Source: an uncultured Aquimarina sp.
Lineage (GTDB): Bacteria > Bacteroidota > Bacteroidia > Flavobacteriales > Flavobacteriaceae
NCBI GenBank assembly: GCA_947501475.1
Contig: CANMWA010000015.1
Span: forward strand, 80,810 to 144,809
DNA length: 64,000 bases
Direction of reading: 5' to 3'
Shown: piece after piece, positions 16,887-25,926 of the stretch
Layout of the letters: each line of letters begins with the position of its first letter
Numbering within the stretch: position 1 is the first letter of the stretch
The notes under the pieces: generated by a model
Told to the model about the DNA's origin: nothing
The model's database searches: none
What the model saw: the letters and a program-made list of their open reading frames with translations, nothing else
Translations under genes and position numbers: made by a program

Positions 16887-18584
16887 TTATTTTTTTGGAG
16901 CTAGCAATACAATATCAAAATTAGAATTTATCGAAATAGAATCTTTACTAACTGTACTTTCGGTACCCGAATATGCATCGACTAATGTGGTTCCTTCAGA
17001 AAAAAGGCCATTAATTTTTAAAGTTTTTTGTCCTATAGGTTGGTCTAAGCCTATTAGTACTTTATCTAACACACCATTTTTATTATAACTTCTTGAAAAA
17101 GTATAGGGTGATTCAGAAGTTATTTTATGTTTTCCTGCTCCAATTGCTGGGTGATCTTTCCTGAATTTTCCTAGTTTTTGCCAATGTGTTAGTAGTTTTT
17201 TGGTTTTAGTACTATCAATAACGTCCCAATTCATATTCGAACGTAGCGTAGCATCACCTTTGGTATCTTCAATAATAAGAGATCTTGCAGTTTCATCACC
17301 ATAATATATTTGAGAAATACCAGGAGTTAATAACAGCTTGGTTGCAGATTCATATGTTTTACTTCGGTCTTTATCATATGGTTGACCATCATCATGAGAA
17401 CTAATATAATTCATCACACTTTTACCAATTAAATTGGTGTTCATGATTTTGCTATATTTAGAAAATAACTGTTCATAATTTTTTTGACTTGCATCATATT
17501 TAAACTGAAAATTTATCAGATTATCAAATCCATTGGCAAAATAATCTACTTTTCGGTCACCAAAATCATAATACCTTTTTCCATCAATTCCATATCCATA
17601 TAATTCACCTAGCATATAAAACTCATTATCGTCAAGTATTTTATTTGGGTTTTTAGATTTCCATTCTGCAAAAGCTAATTTTGCTTGCTTAGCCAGAACA
17701 TTCCAGACTCCTTCTTCAACATGTTTTACAGTATCTACTCGATATCCATCGATACCTAATTCTCTGACATAATCTGTTAGCCATTTGATGATATAGTTTT
17801 TTGGAGATCTTTTTAAACCAGTTTTCGTAAAAAAGATATCTAATTCTGCCAGTTCTATTTCTAATCGACCCTCAGTTTTCCATTTATTTACTAAAGCTTC
17901 TGGTAGATCAACTTCTTCATTGCTTTCAGTTTTAATATCTGGTAAATTTTCAACTAGCGTACAAGTGACTGCGGTTTCATAATCTTTGTAAGTACATTGT
18001 GGAGTGGTTCTTGCCCATTTTTCTGGCCAAACAGGATCTTTTTCGGATACAGGGCCAGTATGATTTAATACTACATCAAAAAGTATTCTTATTCCTTTGT
18101 TATGGGCGACCTCTACAAGCTGCTTTAAATCATTATAAGTACCGTAATTTGGATCAATTTGGGTCCAATCTTTTGGCCAATATCCATGATAGGCATATGT
18201 GTTTCCAGTTCCTTCATCTACACTATCGTGAATTTGTTCTACAACCGGCGTAAACCAAATCACATTGATACCGAGATCATCAAAGTACCCTTCTTCTATT
18301 TTTTGTGTTATACCTTTAATATCTCCTCCTTCAAAACCTCTAAGCTTACCAGTCTTTTTTGCCCTGTCCAAAACTTGATCATTTTCTGGATCACCATTTT
18401 TAAAACGATCGGTAAGCATAAAGTAAACATTTGCCCCTTCCCATATAAATGGTTGCTTTTTCTCTGTAGTAGATTCTTGAGTATTACTTTTTTCAATTGG
18501 CAATATTGCCTTTTCTTTTTCCTTTTTACAAGCTGTTAGCATACATAAAAGAGAAACAACGATAGTGATTACTTTTATTTTCAT
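16887..18584 (-). CDS. GH13 alpha-amylase family lipoprotein
   Basis: This 565-residue protein has a lipoprotein signal (CMLTACKKEKEK). The GH13 conserved regions are visible: region I DVVLNHTGP, region II GIDGYRVDTVKHVE (nucleophile Asp), region III FYMLGELYGYG (acid/base Glu) and region IV YISSHDDGQP (transition-state Asp). It should hydrolyse alpha-1,4-glucans such as starch at the periplasm or surface. The C-terminal ~80 residues form a beta domain (GLFSEGTTLVDAYSG). It is monocistronic with no SusC/SusD partner in the window. Confidence 0.92.
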   Translation of the reverse strand: MKIKVITIVVSLLCMLTACKKEKEKAILPIEKSNTQESTTEKKQPFIWEGANVYFMLTDRFKNGDPENDQVLDRAKKTGKLRGFEGGDIKGITQKIEEGYFDDLGINVIWFTPVVEQIHDSVDEGTGNTYAYHGYWPKDWTQIDPNYGTYNDLKQLVEVAHNKGIRILFDVVLNHTGPVSEKDPVWPEKWARTTPQCTYKDYETAVTCTLVENLPDIKTESNEEVDLPEALVNKWKTEGRLEIELAELDIFFTKTGLKRSPKNYIIKWLTDYVRELGIDGYRVDTVKHVEEGVWNVLAKQAKLAFAEWKSKNPNKILDDNEFYMLGELYGYGIDGKRYYDFGDRKVDYFANGFDNLINFQFKYDASQKNYEQLFSKYSKIMNTNLIGKSVMNYISSHDDGQPYDKDRSKTYESATKLLLTPGISQIYYGDETARSLIIEDTKGDATLRSNMNWDVIDSTKTKKLLTHWQKLGKFRKDHPAIGAGKHKITSESPYTFSRSYNKNGVLDKVLIGLDQPIGQKTLKINGLFSEGTTLVDAYSGTESTVSKDSISINSNFDIVLLAPKK

Positions 18585-18806
18585 AAGATTTAGGTGGTTT
18601 AAAATGCTAATCTATAAAAAACTCTTGTAATAACTAATCAGTTATTGCATGCAAAAATGATAAAAATATAGTGCCAACTTTTTTAATACTATAATTTGCA
18701 TATTTATAATAGTACAATCGCATATGATTTAAGATGAAAAATAGAATACTTAATTTAATTTTTTTTCTAATGAAAATACTGTTCCTTTGGTTTAAAATTA
18801 TCAAGA

Positions 18807-19766
18807 ATGAATACATTAAAGGCATGGGTGTCAGCTGCACGTTTGCGTACGTTACCATTATCAATTTCAGGAATATTAATAGGATCAGCACTTGGAAATA
18901 GGTTAAGTTTTGAGGCGTTAATCAATACTAATGGTGTATCTCTAGAAAATTTAGCTTCTCCATATTTTTTTAAAACGAATATATTTTGGCTTGCCATTGC
19001 TACCACATTAGGATTGCAGATCTTATCTAATTTTGCAAATGATTATGGTGACGGCGTTAAAGGAACAGATAATGAAGATAGAGTGGGACCAAAACGTGCA
19101 TTACAAAGTGGTGCTATTTCAAAAAACCAAATGTTAATTGGTATTATACTAATGGCAACTATTTCTTTGGTATTGGCCATGAGCCTAATCTTCGTTTCTT
19201 TTGGAGAACAATATTTGTATTATAAGATATTTTTCTCTGTTTTAGGGCTTACAGCTATTGCTGCGGCAATTAAATATACTGTTGGAAAATCTGCTTATGG
19301 TTATTATGGATTAGGAGATCTTTTTGTATTTGTTTTTTTTGGATTGGTTAGTGTTGTAGGATGTTATTTTTTATATACTAAGAATTTCTACTATCCAGTT
19401 TTTTTACCTGCAATAACTATTGGAGCTTTGAGTACAGCTGTACTAAATTTAAATAATATGAGAGATCACGATAATGATAAAAAGGCAAATAAAAACACGA
19501 TGGTTGTAAAAATGGGAGTGTCAAAAGCAAAAAAATATCACTTTTCTCTCATTATTACTGCAATGATTTCAATCATTATATTTATTCTATTTACCTATAG
19601 AGGAGCAAAAGATTTATTATTACTTCTTGCATTTATTCCATTACTAATTCACCTAATAACAGTTGCCAAAAATACAAATACGAAAGTATTAGATCCTGAG
19701 CTTAAAAAAGTAGCTTTAACAACATTTTTGCTTTCTATTTTATTTAGTCTGAGTCAGATTTTATAA
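18807..19766 (+). CDS. menA: 1,4-dihydroxy-2-naphthoate octaprenyltransferase
   Basis: MenA attaches the polyprenyl tail to dihydroxynaphthoate to make demethylmenaquinone. The 319-residue integral membrane protein has about eight hydrophobic segments and both UbiA-family Asp-rich motifs: NFANDYGDGVKGTDNEDR and NLNNMRDHDNDKKANK. WVSAARLRTLPLSISGILIG at the N-terminus is typical. It starts an operon with an MBL hydrolase, menC, a CPBP protease and menE. Confidence 0.95.
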   Translation: MNTLKAWVSAARLRTLPLSISGILIGSALGNRLSFEALINTNGVSLENLASPYFFKTNIFWLAIATTLGLQILSNFANDYGDGVKGTDNEDRVGPKRALQSGAISKNQMLIGIILMATISLVLAMSLIFVSFGEQYLYYKIFFSVLGLTAIAAAIKYTVGKSAYGYYGLGDLFVFVFFGLVSVVGCYFLYTKNFYYPVFLPAITIGALSTAVLNLNNMRDHDNDKKANKNTMVVKMGVSKAKKYHFSLIITAMISIIIFILFTYRGAKDLLLLLAFIPLLIHLITVAKNTNTKVLDPELKKVALTTFLLSILFSLSQIL

Positions 19767-19793
19767 TTTTCGAGGTAATAAACTTTTTAACCA

Positions 19794-20474
19794 ATGAAAA
19801 TCACTTTTTACGGACATAACACCTTATTAATTCAAATAAATGATATACAGGTTTTAGTAGACCCATTTATTTCTGGAAATCCTTTATCAAAAGATAAGGT
19901 TGATATACATTCGATTAAGGCAGATTATATTTTACTTACTCATGCACATCAAGACCATGTTTTGGATGCAGATACCATTGCCAAAAATAATAAAGCAACT
20001 ATTGTATCAAATTATGAGATTGCTATGTACTATCAAAATAAAGGAATTGAGGTACACCCTATGAATCATGGAGGCAATTGGGAGTTCGAATTCGGAAAAG
20101 TTAAATATGTAAATGCAATACATACGAGTAGCTTTGCTGATGGTACATATGGCGGACAACCAGGTGGATTTGTGATTGAAGGCGAACATAAAACTATCTA
20201 TATAGCTGGTGATACAGCATTAACTATGGATATGAAATTGATTCCCTTACAGGCTAAATTAGATCTTGCCATACTTCCTATTGGAGATAACTTTACGATG
20301 GGAATTGATGATGCCATAATTGCAAGCGATTTTGTTGAATGTGATAAAGTTTTAGGAGTTCATTATGATACTTTTGGTTATATAGAAATAAATCATAATG
20401 AAGCAAAACGTAAATTTTTTGAAAAAAATAAAGATCTAATGTTATTAGAAATAGGAGAGAGTATAGAATTATAG
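19794..20474 (+). CDS. UPF0173-type metal-dependent hydrolase (MBL fold)
   Basis: The 226-residue protein has the metallo-beta-lactamase motif LLTHAHQDHVLDADTI (HxHxDH), MNHGGNW, an AIHTSSFADG segment and GDTALTMDMKL. It matches the UPF0173 group of cytoplasmic MBL hydrolases. It sits between menA and menC; its stop codon (20472-20474) abuts the menC ATG (20475). Such a gene in men operons is common in Flavobacteria, but the reaction is not established. Confidence 0.9.
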   Translation: MKITFYGHNTLLIQINDIQVLVDPFISGNPLSKDKVDIHSIKADYILLTHAHQDHVLDADTIAKNNKATIVSNYEIAMYYQNKGIEVHPMNHGGNWEFEFGKVKYVNAIHTSSFADGTYGGQPGGFVIEGEHKTIYIAGDTALTMDMKLIPLQAKLDLAILPIGDNFTMGIDDAIIASDFVECDKVLGVHYDTFGYIEINHNEAKRKFFEKNKDLMLLEIGESIEL

Positions 20475-21515
20475 ATGAAAGCCAAATATTATAAATATAT
20501 TCTCAATTTCAAAAAACCAAGTGGTACGTCTAGAGGCGTTTTAAAAACCAAAGAAACATGGTTTATTGTTTTGTCTAGTGCAACAAAACTAGGTATAGGC
20601 GAATGTGGTATATTAAGGACATTAAGTATTGACGATCGACCGGATTATGAAGAAAAACTGAAATGGACCTGTGATAATATAAACCTTGGCATCGATAAGC
20701 TTTGGAATGAACTTATAGAGTTTCCTAGTATTCAATTTGGAGTAGAGATGGCATTTAAATCATTAGATAGCGATACTCCATTTTTGTTGTTTCCTTCAGC
20801 TTTTACCAAAAATAAAAATCATATACCTATCAATGGTTTGATTTGGATGGGAGATAAATCATATATGAAAGCGCAAATTTCAGAAAAAATTGATCAAGGT
20901 TTTAATTGTATAAAAATGAAAATTGGAGCCATAGATTTTGATACAGAATTAGCGTTGTTAGCGTATATTAGATCTCATTTTTCTTCAGAAGAGATAGAAC
21001 TTAGAGTAGATGCTAATGGAGCCTTCAAGCCAGAAGAAGCCCTGGATAAACTAATCCAACTTTCAAAATATAATTTACATAGTATAGAACAACCTATTAG
21101 ACAAGGGCAATCTTTGGCAATGGCAGGGTTATGTAAAAAAACACCATTACCAATTGCACTAGATGAAGAATTAATCGGAGTTTTTACAATAACAGAAAAA
21201 GAAAAACTACTACAAACTATACAACCACAATATATCATACTAAAACCGAGTTTAGTTGGAGGCTATAGAGGTACACAAGAATGGATAAGAATTGCAGAAG
21301 CATTAGGAATTGGTTGGTGGATTACTAGTGCATTAGAAAGTAATATAGGCTTAAACGCTATTGCCCAATTTACATACTTGCTTCAAAATGATATGCCACA
21401 GGGGCTAGGAACCGGAAGTCTTTTTACAAATAACTTTCAATCACCTTTAGAAGTAAATAACGGAAATTTGATGTACGATAGTAAAACAGAATGGATCGTA
21501 GATTATCTAAATTAA
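20475..21515 (+). CDS. menC: o-succinylbenzoate synthase
   Basis: MenC dehydrates SHCHC to o-succinylbenzoate in menaquinone synthesis. The 346-residue enolase-superfamily protein shows CIKMKIGAIDFDTEL (base Lys), RVDANGAFKPEEA (metal Asp), SIEQPIRQGQ (Glu), LPIALDEEL (Asp/Glu) and ILKPSLVGGYRG (second Lys). Translation follows the upstream gene with no gap. It is flanked by menA and menE. Some MenC proteins also act on amino acid racemisation, but context makes OSB synthesis the likely role. Confidence 0.93.
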   Translation: MKAKYYKYILNFKKPSGTSRGVLKTKETWFIVLSSATKLGIGECGILRTLSIDDRPDYEEKLKWTCDNINLGIDKLWNELIEFPSIQFGVEMAFKSLDSDTPFLLFPSAFTKNKNHIPINGLIWMGDKSYMKAQISEKIDQGFNCIKMKIGAIDFDTELALLAYIRSHFSSEEIELRVDANGAFKPEEALDKLIQLSKYNLHSIEQPIRQGQSLAMAGLCKKTPLPIALDEELIGVFTITEKEKLLQTIQPQYIILKPSLVGGYRGTQEWIRIAEALGIGWWITSALESNIGLNAIAQFTYLLQNDMPQGLGTGSLFTNNFQSPLEVNNGNLMYDSKTEWIVDYLN

Positions 21516-21531
21516 AAAAGCAAAATAACAT

Positions 21532-22458
21532 ATGTATATAACACAAGGAAAGCAAGGAAAATTAGGAATGTGGAAATATCTACCTTTCCCAATAGTGCTT
21601 ATGGGGCTTTTTGGACTAAATTATTGGCTTGCTAGTATCTTAGACCAGGATATTCTCGCACTCATAGAAGAGCAGATAAGAAATAAAGGGAAAAACAGGT
21701 TTTTTATAGAGAGTATGGTACCTTTTGTTTTTCTTTTGGGAGGCTTATTTTTTTGGGTTAAATTCATCCATAGACAAAGCATATCATCTCTAACCACGAA
21801 TAGAACTAAAATAGACTGGGGGAGAGTGTTTTTTATTTTTGGTTTAATGGCTTCATTTATTATCATCTCTACATTAGTAGTGTATTTTCTTTATCCTGAT
21901 GATTATAAAATTAATTTCGAGCCTATTCCTTTTTTGATTTTAACATGTATTGCAATTATACTAGTACCAATACAAACCAGTTTTGAAGAGTATTTTTTTA
22001 GAGGATATCTAATGCAAGGATTAGGACTGTTTACAAAAACCAAATGGGCTCCATTGTTGATTACATCTGTTCTTTTCGGGTTAATGCATGCCGCTAATCC
22101 CGAAGTTGACAAAATTGGACCAATAATTATGGTCTACTATATAGGTACAGGCTTGTTTTTAGGTGTAATCACTTTGATGGATGAAGGGCTAGAACTAGCA
22201 CTAGGTTTTCATGCTGCTAACAATCTGGTAACAGTACTTTTGATCACCGCAGATTGGACTGCGTTACAAACAGATTCAATTTTTATTGATGTATCCGATC
22301 CCAGTGCTGGTTTTGATATATTAATACCAGTTTTTATAATTTTTCCGATCTTTATGTACATACTATCAAAAAAGTATCAATGGACAAATTGGAGAGAAAA
22401 ACTCTTTGGTACTATAACAATACCGATTATTGCTGGTGAAGAGATAACAAAAGCATAA
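21532..22458 (+). CDS. CPBP family intramembrane glutamic endopeptidase
   Basis: This 308-residue membrane protein has ~8 hydrophobic segments and the CPBP (Rce1/Abi) motifs: TSFEEYFFRGYLMQ (EExxxR), VLFGLMHAANP (His) and ALGFHAANNLV (FHxxxN). It probably cleaves or processes membrane proteins; no prenylated substrate is evident. It lies inside the men operon, 16 bp after menC and 55 bp before menE. The link to quinone synthesis is unexplained and may be only co-transcription. Confidence 0.9.
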   Translation: MYITQGKQGKLGMWKYLPFPIVLMGLFGLNYWLASILDQDILALIEEQIRNKGKNRFFIESMVPFVFLLGGLFFWVKFIHRQSISSLTTNRTKIDWGRVFFIFGLMASFIIISTLVVYFLYPDDYKINFEPIPFLILTCIAIILVPIQTSFEEYFFRGYLMQGLGLFTKTKWAPLLITSVLFGLMHAANPEVDKIGPIIMVYYIGTGLFLGVITLMDEGLELALGFHAANNLVTVLLITADWTALQTDSIFIDVSDPSAGFDILIPVFIIFPIFMYILSKKYQWTNWREKLFGTITIPIIAGEEITKA

Positions 22459-22513
22459 TAAACTCTTCATAATACGGTAACGTATGGATATTGTAGAAAA
22501 TTGAAATTTGAAT

Positions 22514-23629
22514 ATGAAAACAATGAGTATATTTTCTATTCCTGAAATACATGAAAGCTTTTCTATCAATACATATTCTCTAAACAGAGAAGAGTTAGAA
22601 CGTTTTGCCTATAATTTTATAAAAGAAGGAGAAGTCTATGAGCAAGAAATTGGTAATTTTCTACTAGATTGGTTAAACAATAAAGATTATATTGTTGTTC
22701 AAACATCTGGCTCTACAGGCAAGCCTAAAAAAATAAAGATATATAAAAAGCACATGATTAATAGTGCTAAAGCTACAGGTCAATTTTTTAAAATCGAAGC
22801 TGGGACTACGGCTTTATTATGTTTACCCGCCAATTATATTGCTGGTAAAATGATGTTAGTAAGAGCTATGGTATTGGGATGGAAAATCGATTTGGTTCCT
22901 CCAAAAACAAATCCTTTAGACACTGTATATAAGCAATATGATTTTTGCGCTATGGTGCCATTACAATTAGATAACTCTTTAAATAGACTTCATCTTATCA
23001 AAAAACTAATTGTTGGTGGAGGTATAGTTTCAGAAAACCTAAAAGAATTGATCCAAGGAGTAAAAACTAAGGTTTTTGAAACCTATGGAATGACCGAAAC
23101 AGTCACGCATATTGCTGCAAGAAGAATAAACCCGAAAAAGAAAGATAGAAAAGATGCTCGTTTTTTTAAAGCATTACCAAATATTACACTAACCATAGAC
23201 AATAGAAGTTGCCTAACCATTAAAGCACCACAGCTTAATGAAGAAACAATAATTACTAATGATGTAATTGAGCTTAAAACGTATAAGAAGTTTCTTTGGA
23301 AAGGGCGATATGATAATGTAATCAATAGCGGAGGCGTGAAATTATACCCCGAAGAGATCGAAACAAAACTGCAATTACTTATTGGACATAGATTTTTTAT
23401 TACAAGCCTACCAGATGATGCATTGGGCGAAAAAGTTGTTTTGATAATTGAAAGAGATTATAATAAAATTGCTTATCTAACGATTAAAAATGCGATAAGT
23501 ACCCTCAAAACATTGTCAAAATATGAAATTCCTAAGGAAATCTTTTTCTTGCCTCAGTTTATAGAAACAGATAACGGAAAAGTGCAAAGAACAAAGACGC
23601 TAGCATTAGTAAAGCATATAAATTTATAA
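22514..23629 (+). CDS. menE: o-succinylbenzoate-CoA ligase
   Basis: MenE activates o-succinylbenzoate with ATP and CoA. From the ATG at 22514 the product is 371 residues, short for the family but typical of Bacteroidota MenE. Motifs are VVQTSGSTGKPKKIKI (P-loop), FETYGMTETVTHIAARR (A5-type), WKGRYDNVINSGGVKLYPEE, and the catalytic Lys in DNGKVQRTKTL. A TTG two codons upstream gives a longer frame, but ATG is more likely. It ends the menA-menE operon. Confidence 0.93.
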   Translation: MKTMSIFSIPEIHESFSINTYSLNREELERFAYNFIKEGEVYEQEIGNFLLDWLNNKDYIVVQTSGSTGKPKKIKIYKKHMINSAKATGQFFKIEAGTTALLCLPANYIAGKMMLVRAMVLGWKIDLVPPKTNPLDTVYKQYDFCAMVPLQLDNSLNRLHLIKKLIVGGGIVSENLKELIQGVKTKVFETYGMTETVTHIAARRINPKKKDRKDARFFKALPNITLTIDNRSCLTIKAPQLNEETIITNDVIELKTYKKFLWKGRYDNVINSGGVKLYPEEIETKLQLLIGHRFFITSLPDDALGEKVVLIIERDYNKIAYLTIKNAISTLKTLSKYEIPKEIFFLPQFIETDNGKVQRTKTLALVKHINL

Positions 23630-23754
23630 CATTTAGATCAGCATATAATTATACAATATCATCTTCACTCACTCAAATGGCTACTTCCCTCATTTTTGAT
23701 TGTTATCCCTTCTTGTAAAAAGTAGTTTTAGTCCATAATTAAAAACTATCGACT

Positions 23755-25815
23755 ATGAAACTATTAAACTATTTAATGTTTTTTCTATGTACTGTAGGAA
23801 TTTCAAGCGCACAACAGGTAAAAGTTAGCGGTATAGTAACCGATAATCAAAACTTGCCATTACCTGGAGTAAGTATTATAATAAAAGGAAGCTCAACAGG
23901 CACTTCAACAGATTTTGATGGAAATTATGCTATTCTAGCTGATGTTGGAAACACGTTAATATTTAACTATGTGGGCTTTGAAACTCAAGAAATAAAAGTT
24001 GCTGCCAATGATACTATTATTAATGTTAACATGAAAGCATCTACAGCCGAGTTAGAAGAGGTTGTCGTTACAGGATATGCACCTAGAAGAAGTAGATCCT
24101 TAGTTAGGAGTAGCGTTTCCAAAAGAAAAACCAAGAGAAAATCAAGTAAACAAAAAAGCGTTGGTAGAGCTAATTATATTAGCGGACTTACAATAAAGGG
24201 GCAGAGTTCGGTATCCAATACAAGTCAGCCATTATATGTTGTCGATGGGGTTTCCATAGATAAGAAGGATATTGCTAAAGTAAAGAAAATGAATCCAAAT
24301 AAGATCTCAAAATTCGAGGTGCTTAAGGATAAAAATGCAGCTTCTATTTATGGAGAACAAGCAAAACATGGATGTATTGTAATTACTACTCATGGCGGCA
24401 ATTATAAAATTACAGATAACGAATCCTACAAGGAAATAGAAGAAAACAGTTTTGAAAGAGTACAAATGTCACCATTATCTACCTTTTCTATCGATGTAGA
24501 CAAAGCTTCTTATAGTAATATCCGTAGAATGATTAATAATGGTACTAAAATCCCTGTAGATGCGGTTAAAATTGAAGAAATGATCAATTATTTTGAGTAT
24601 AAATATGAGCAACCCAAAGGAGATCATCCTTTTGCGATCCATACCGAGCATACTACTACACCTTGGAATCCCGAAACTAAATTAGTAAAAATAGGATTGA
24701 AAGGTAAAGAGGTACCACAAAATGAAATACCACCATCAAACTTAGTGTTTCTGTTAGATGTGTCTGGTTCGATGAATGCAGATAATAAATTGCCATTATT
24801 GAAGAAGGCTTTTAAACTTTTAGTAAATCAACTAAGAGAAAAGGATAAAGTATCTATTATAGTATATGCAGGAGCAGCAGGAGTGGTGCTAAAACCAACT
24901 TCGGGAGCTCATAAAAACGAAATCAATATGGCGCTACAAAACCTTAGTGCTGGTGGTTCTACTGCTGGAGGAGAGGGTATTCAATTAGCCTATAAAATTG
25001 CTAAACAAAATTTCATAAAAAACGGAAATAATAGAGTAATTCTTGCTACCGATGGCGATTTTAATGTTGGTATGAGTAGTGATAAGGATATGAAACAATT
25101 GATTGAAGAAAAGCGTAAGTCTGGGGTGTTCTTGACCTGCCTTGGGTTTGGTATGGGAAATTATAAAGATAGTAAATTAGAAACTCTAGCTGATAAAGGA
25201 AATGGAAATCATGCCTATATAGATACCATGCAAGAAGCACAAAGAGTATTGGGTAAAGAGTTTGGAGGGACATTATATACCATAGCCAAAGATGTAAAGA
25301 TCCAGGTAGAATTTAACCCAGGTAAAGTAAAGGCATATCGCCTTATAGGATATGAGAATAGACTCTTGGCAGACGAAGATTTTATTGACGATACCAAGGA
25401 TGCAGGCGAATTAGGTAGTGGGCATACAGTAACGGCACTGTACGAGATCATTCCAGTCGGAACGAAAAGTGAATATTTAAAGGAAATTGCAGATTTAAAA
25501 TATACGAAGTCCAAAGTCAATAAAGAATTCGGAAATGAGCTACTTACTGTTAAGTTTAGGTATAAAAAACCACAAGAGAATAAAAGTATTGAACTTACAC
25601 ATATTCTTGAGACCAATACAAACTCTGTGACATCACAAGATTTTAATTTTGCTGCTTCTATCGCTTGGTTCGGAATGAAACTTAGAAATTCAAAATTTAT
25701 TAAAAATCAAAGTTTAAAAGATATAGTAGCCTTAGCTCAAGCAAATAAAGATGGTGACAGTCAAGGGTATAGAGCTGAGTTTGTTAGGTTAGTAAATAGT
25801 TATCAAGGCTTGTGA
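23755..25815 (+). CDS. VWA protein fused to carboxypeptidase-like and TonB-plug domains
   Basis: The 686-residue protein has a signal peptide, then a CarboxypepD_reg-like domain (VKVSGIVTDNQNLPLPGVSI), the ELEEVVVTGY TonB-box-like motif, a stretch of plug-type sequence (TSQPLYVVDGVSIDKKDI, IEVLK-like FEVLKDKNAASIYGEQA) and then a VWA domain with MIDAS motif DVSGSM at residues 335-340 and YfbK-type N- and C-terminal regions. The barrel that normally follows the plug in SusC-type receptors is missing. A lysine/arginine-rich linker lies at ~115-135. It is probably an outer-membrane or periplasmic adhesion or assembly protein; role unknown. A terminator follows. Confidence 0.87.
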   Translation: MKLLNYLMFFLCTVGISSAQQVKVSGIVTDNQNLPLPGVSIIIKGSSTGTSTDFDGNYAILADVGNTLIFNYVGFETQEIKVAANDTIINVNMKASTAELEEVVVTGYAPRRSRSLVRSSVSKRKTKRKSSKQKSVGRANYISGLTIKGQSSVSNTSQPLYVVDGVSIDKKDIAKVKKMNPNKISKFEVLKDKNAASIYGEQAKHGCIVITTHGGNYKITDNESYKEIEENSFERVQMSPLSTFSIDVDKASYSNIRRMINNGTKIPVDAVKIEEMINYFEYKYEQPKGDHPFAIHTEHTTTPWNPETKLVKIGLKGKEVPQNEIPPSNLVFLLDVSGSMNADNKLPLLKKAFKLLVNQLREKDKVSIIVYAGAAGVVLKPTSGAHKNEINMALQNLSAGGSTAGGEGIQLAYKIAKQNFIKNGNNRVILATDGDFNVGMSSDKDMKQLIEEKRKSGVFLTCLGFGMGNYKDSKLETLADKGNGNHAYIDTMQEAQRVLGKEFGGTLYTIAKDVKIQVEFNPGKVKAYRLIGYENRLLADEDFIDDTKDAGELGSGHTVTALYEIIPVGTKSEYLKEIADLKYTKSKVNKEFGNELLTVKFRYKKPQENKSIELTHILETNTNSVTSQDFNFAASIAWFGMKLRNSKFIKNQSLKDIVALAQANKDGDSQGYRAEFVRLVNSYQGL

Positions 25816-25843
25816 TCGATTTGGGTGAATAGGTTAATTCATG

Positions 25844-25881
25844 AAGAGACACCAGTATTTTTGCTGGTGTCTCATTTTTAT
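25844..25881 (+). terminator. Terminator of the VWA fusion gene
   Basis: GAGACACCAG (25846-25855) and CTGGTGTCTC (25864-25873) are perfect 10-bp arms followed by ATTTTTATG. Confidence 0.8.
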
Positions 25882-25926
25882 GATACTTTTAGTTAGAAAT
25901 AAGCCTAACATTCACGCAAACATCCA

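Noticed and set aside
18159..18539. 126-codon forward frame inside the amylase gene
   Set aside because: Antisense shadow of the GH13 gene; no start context or known domain.
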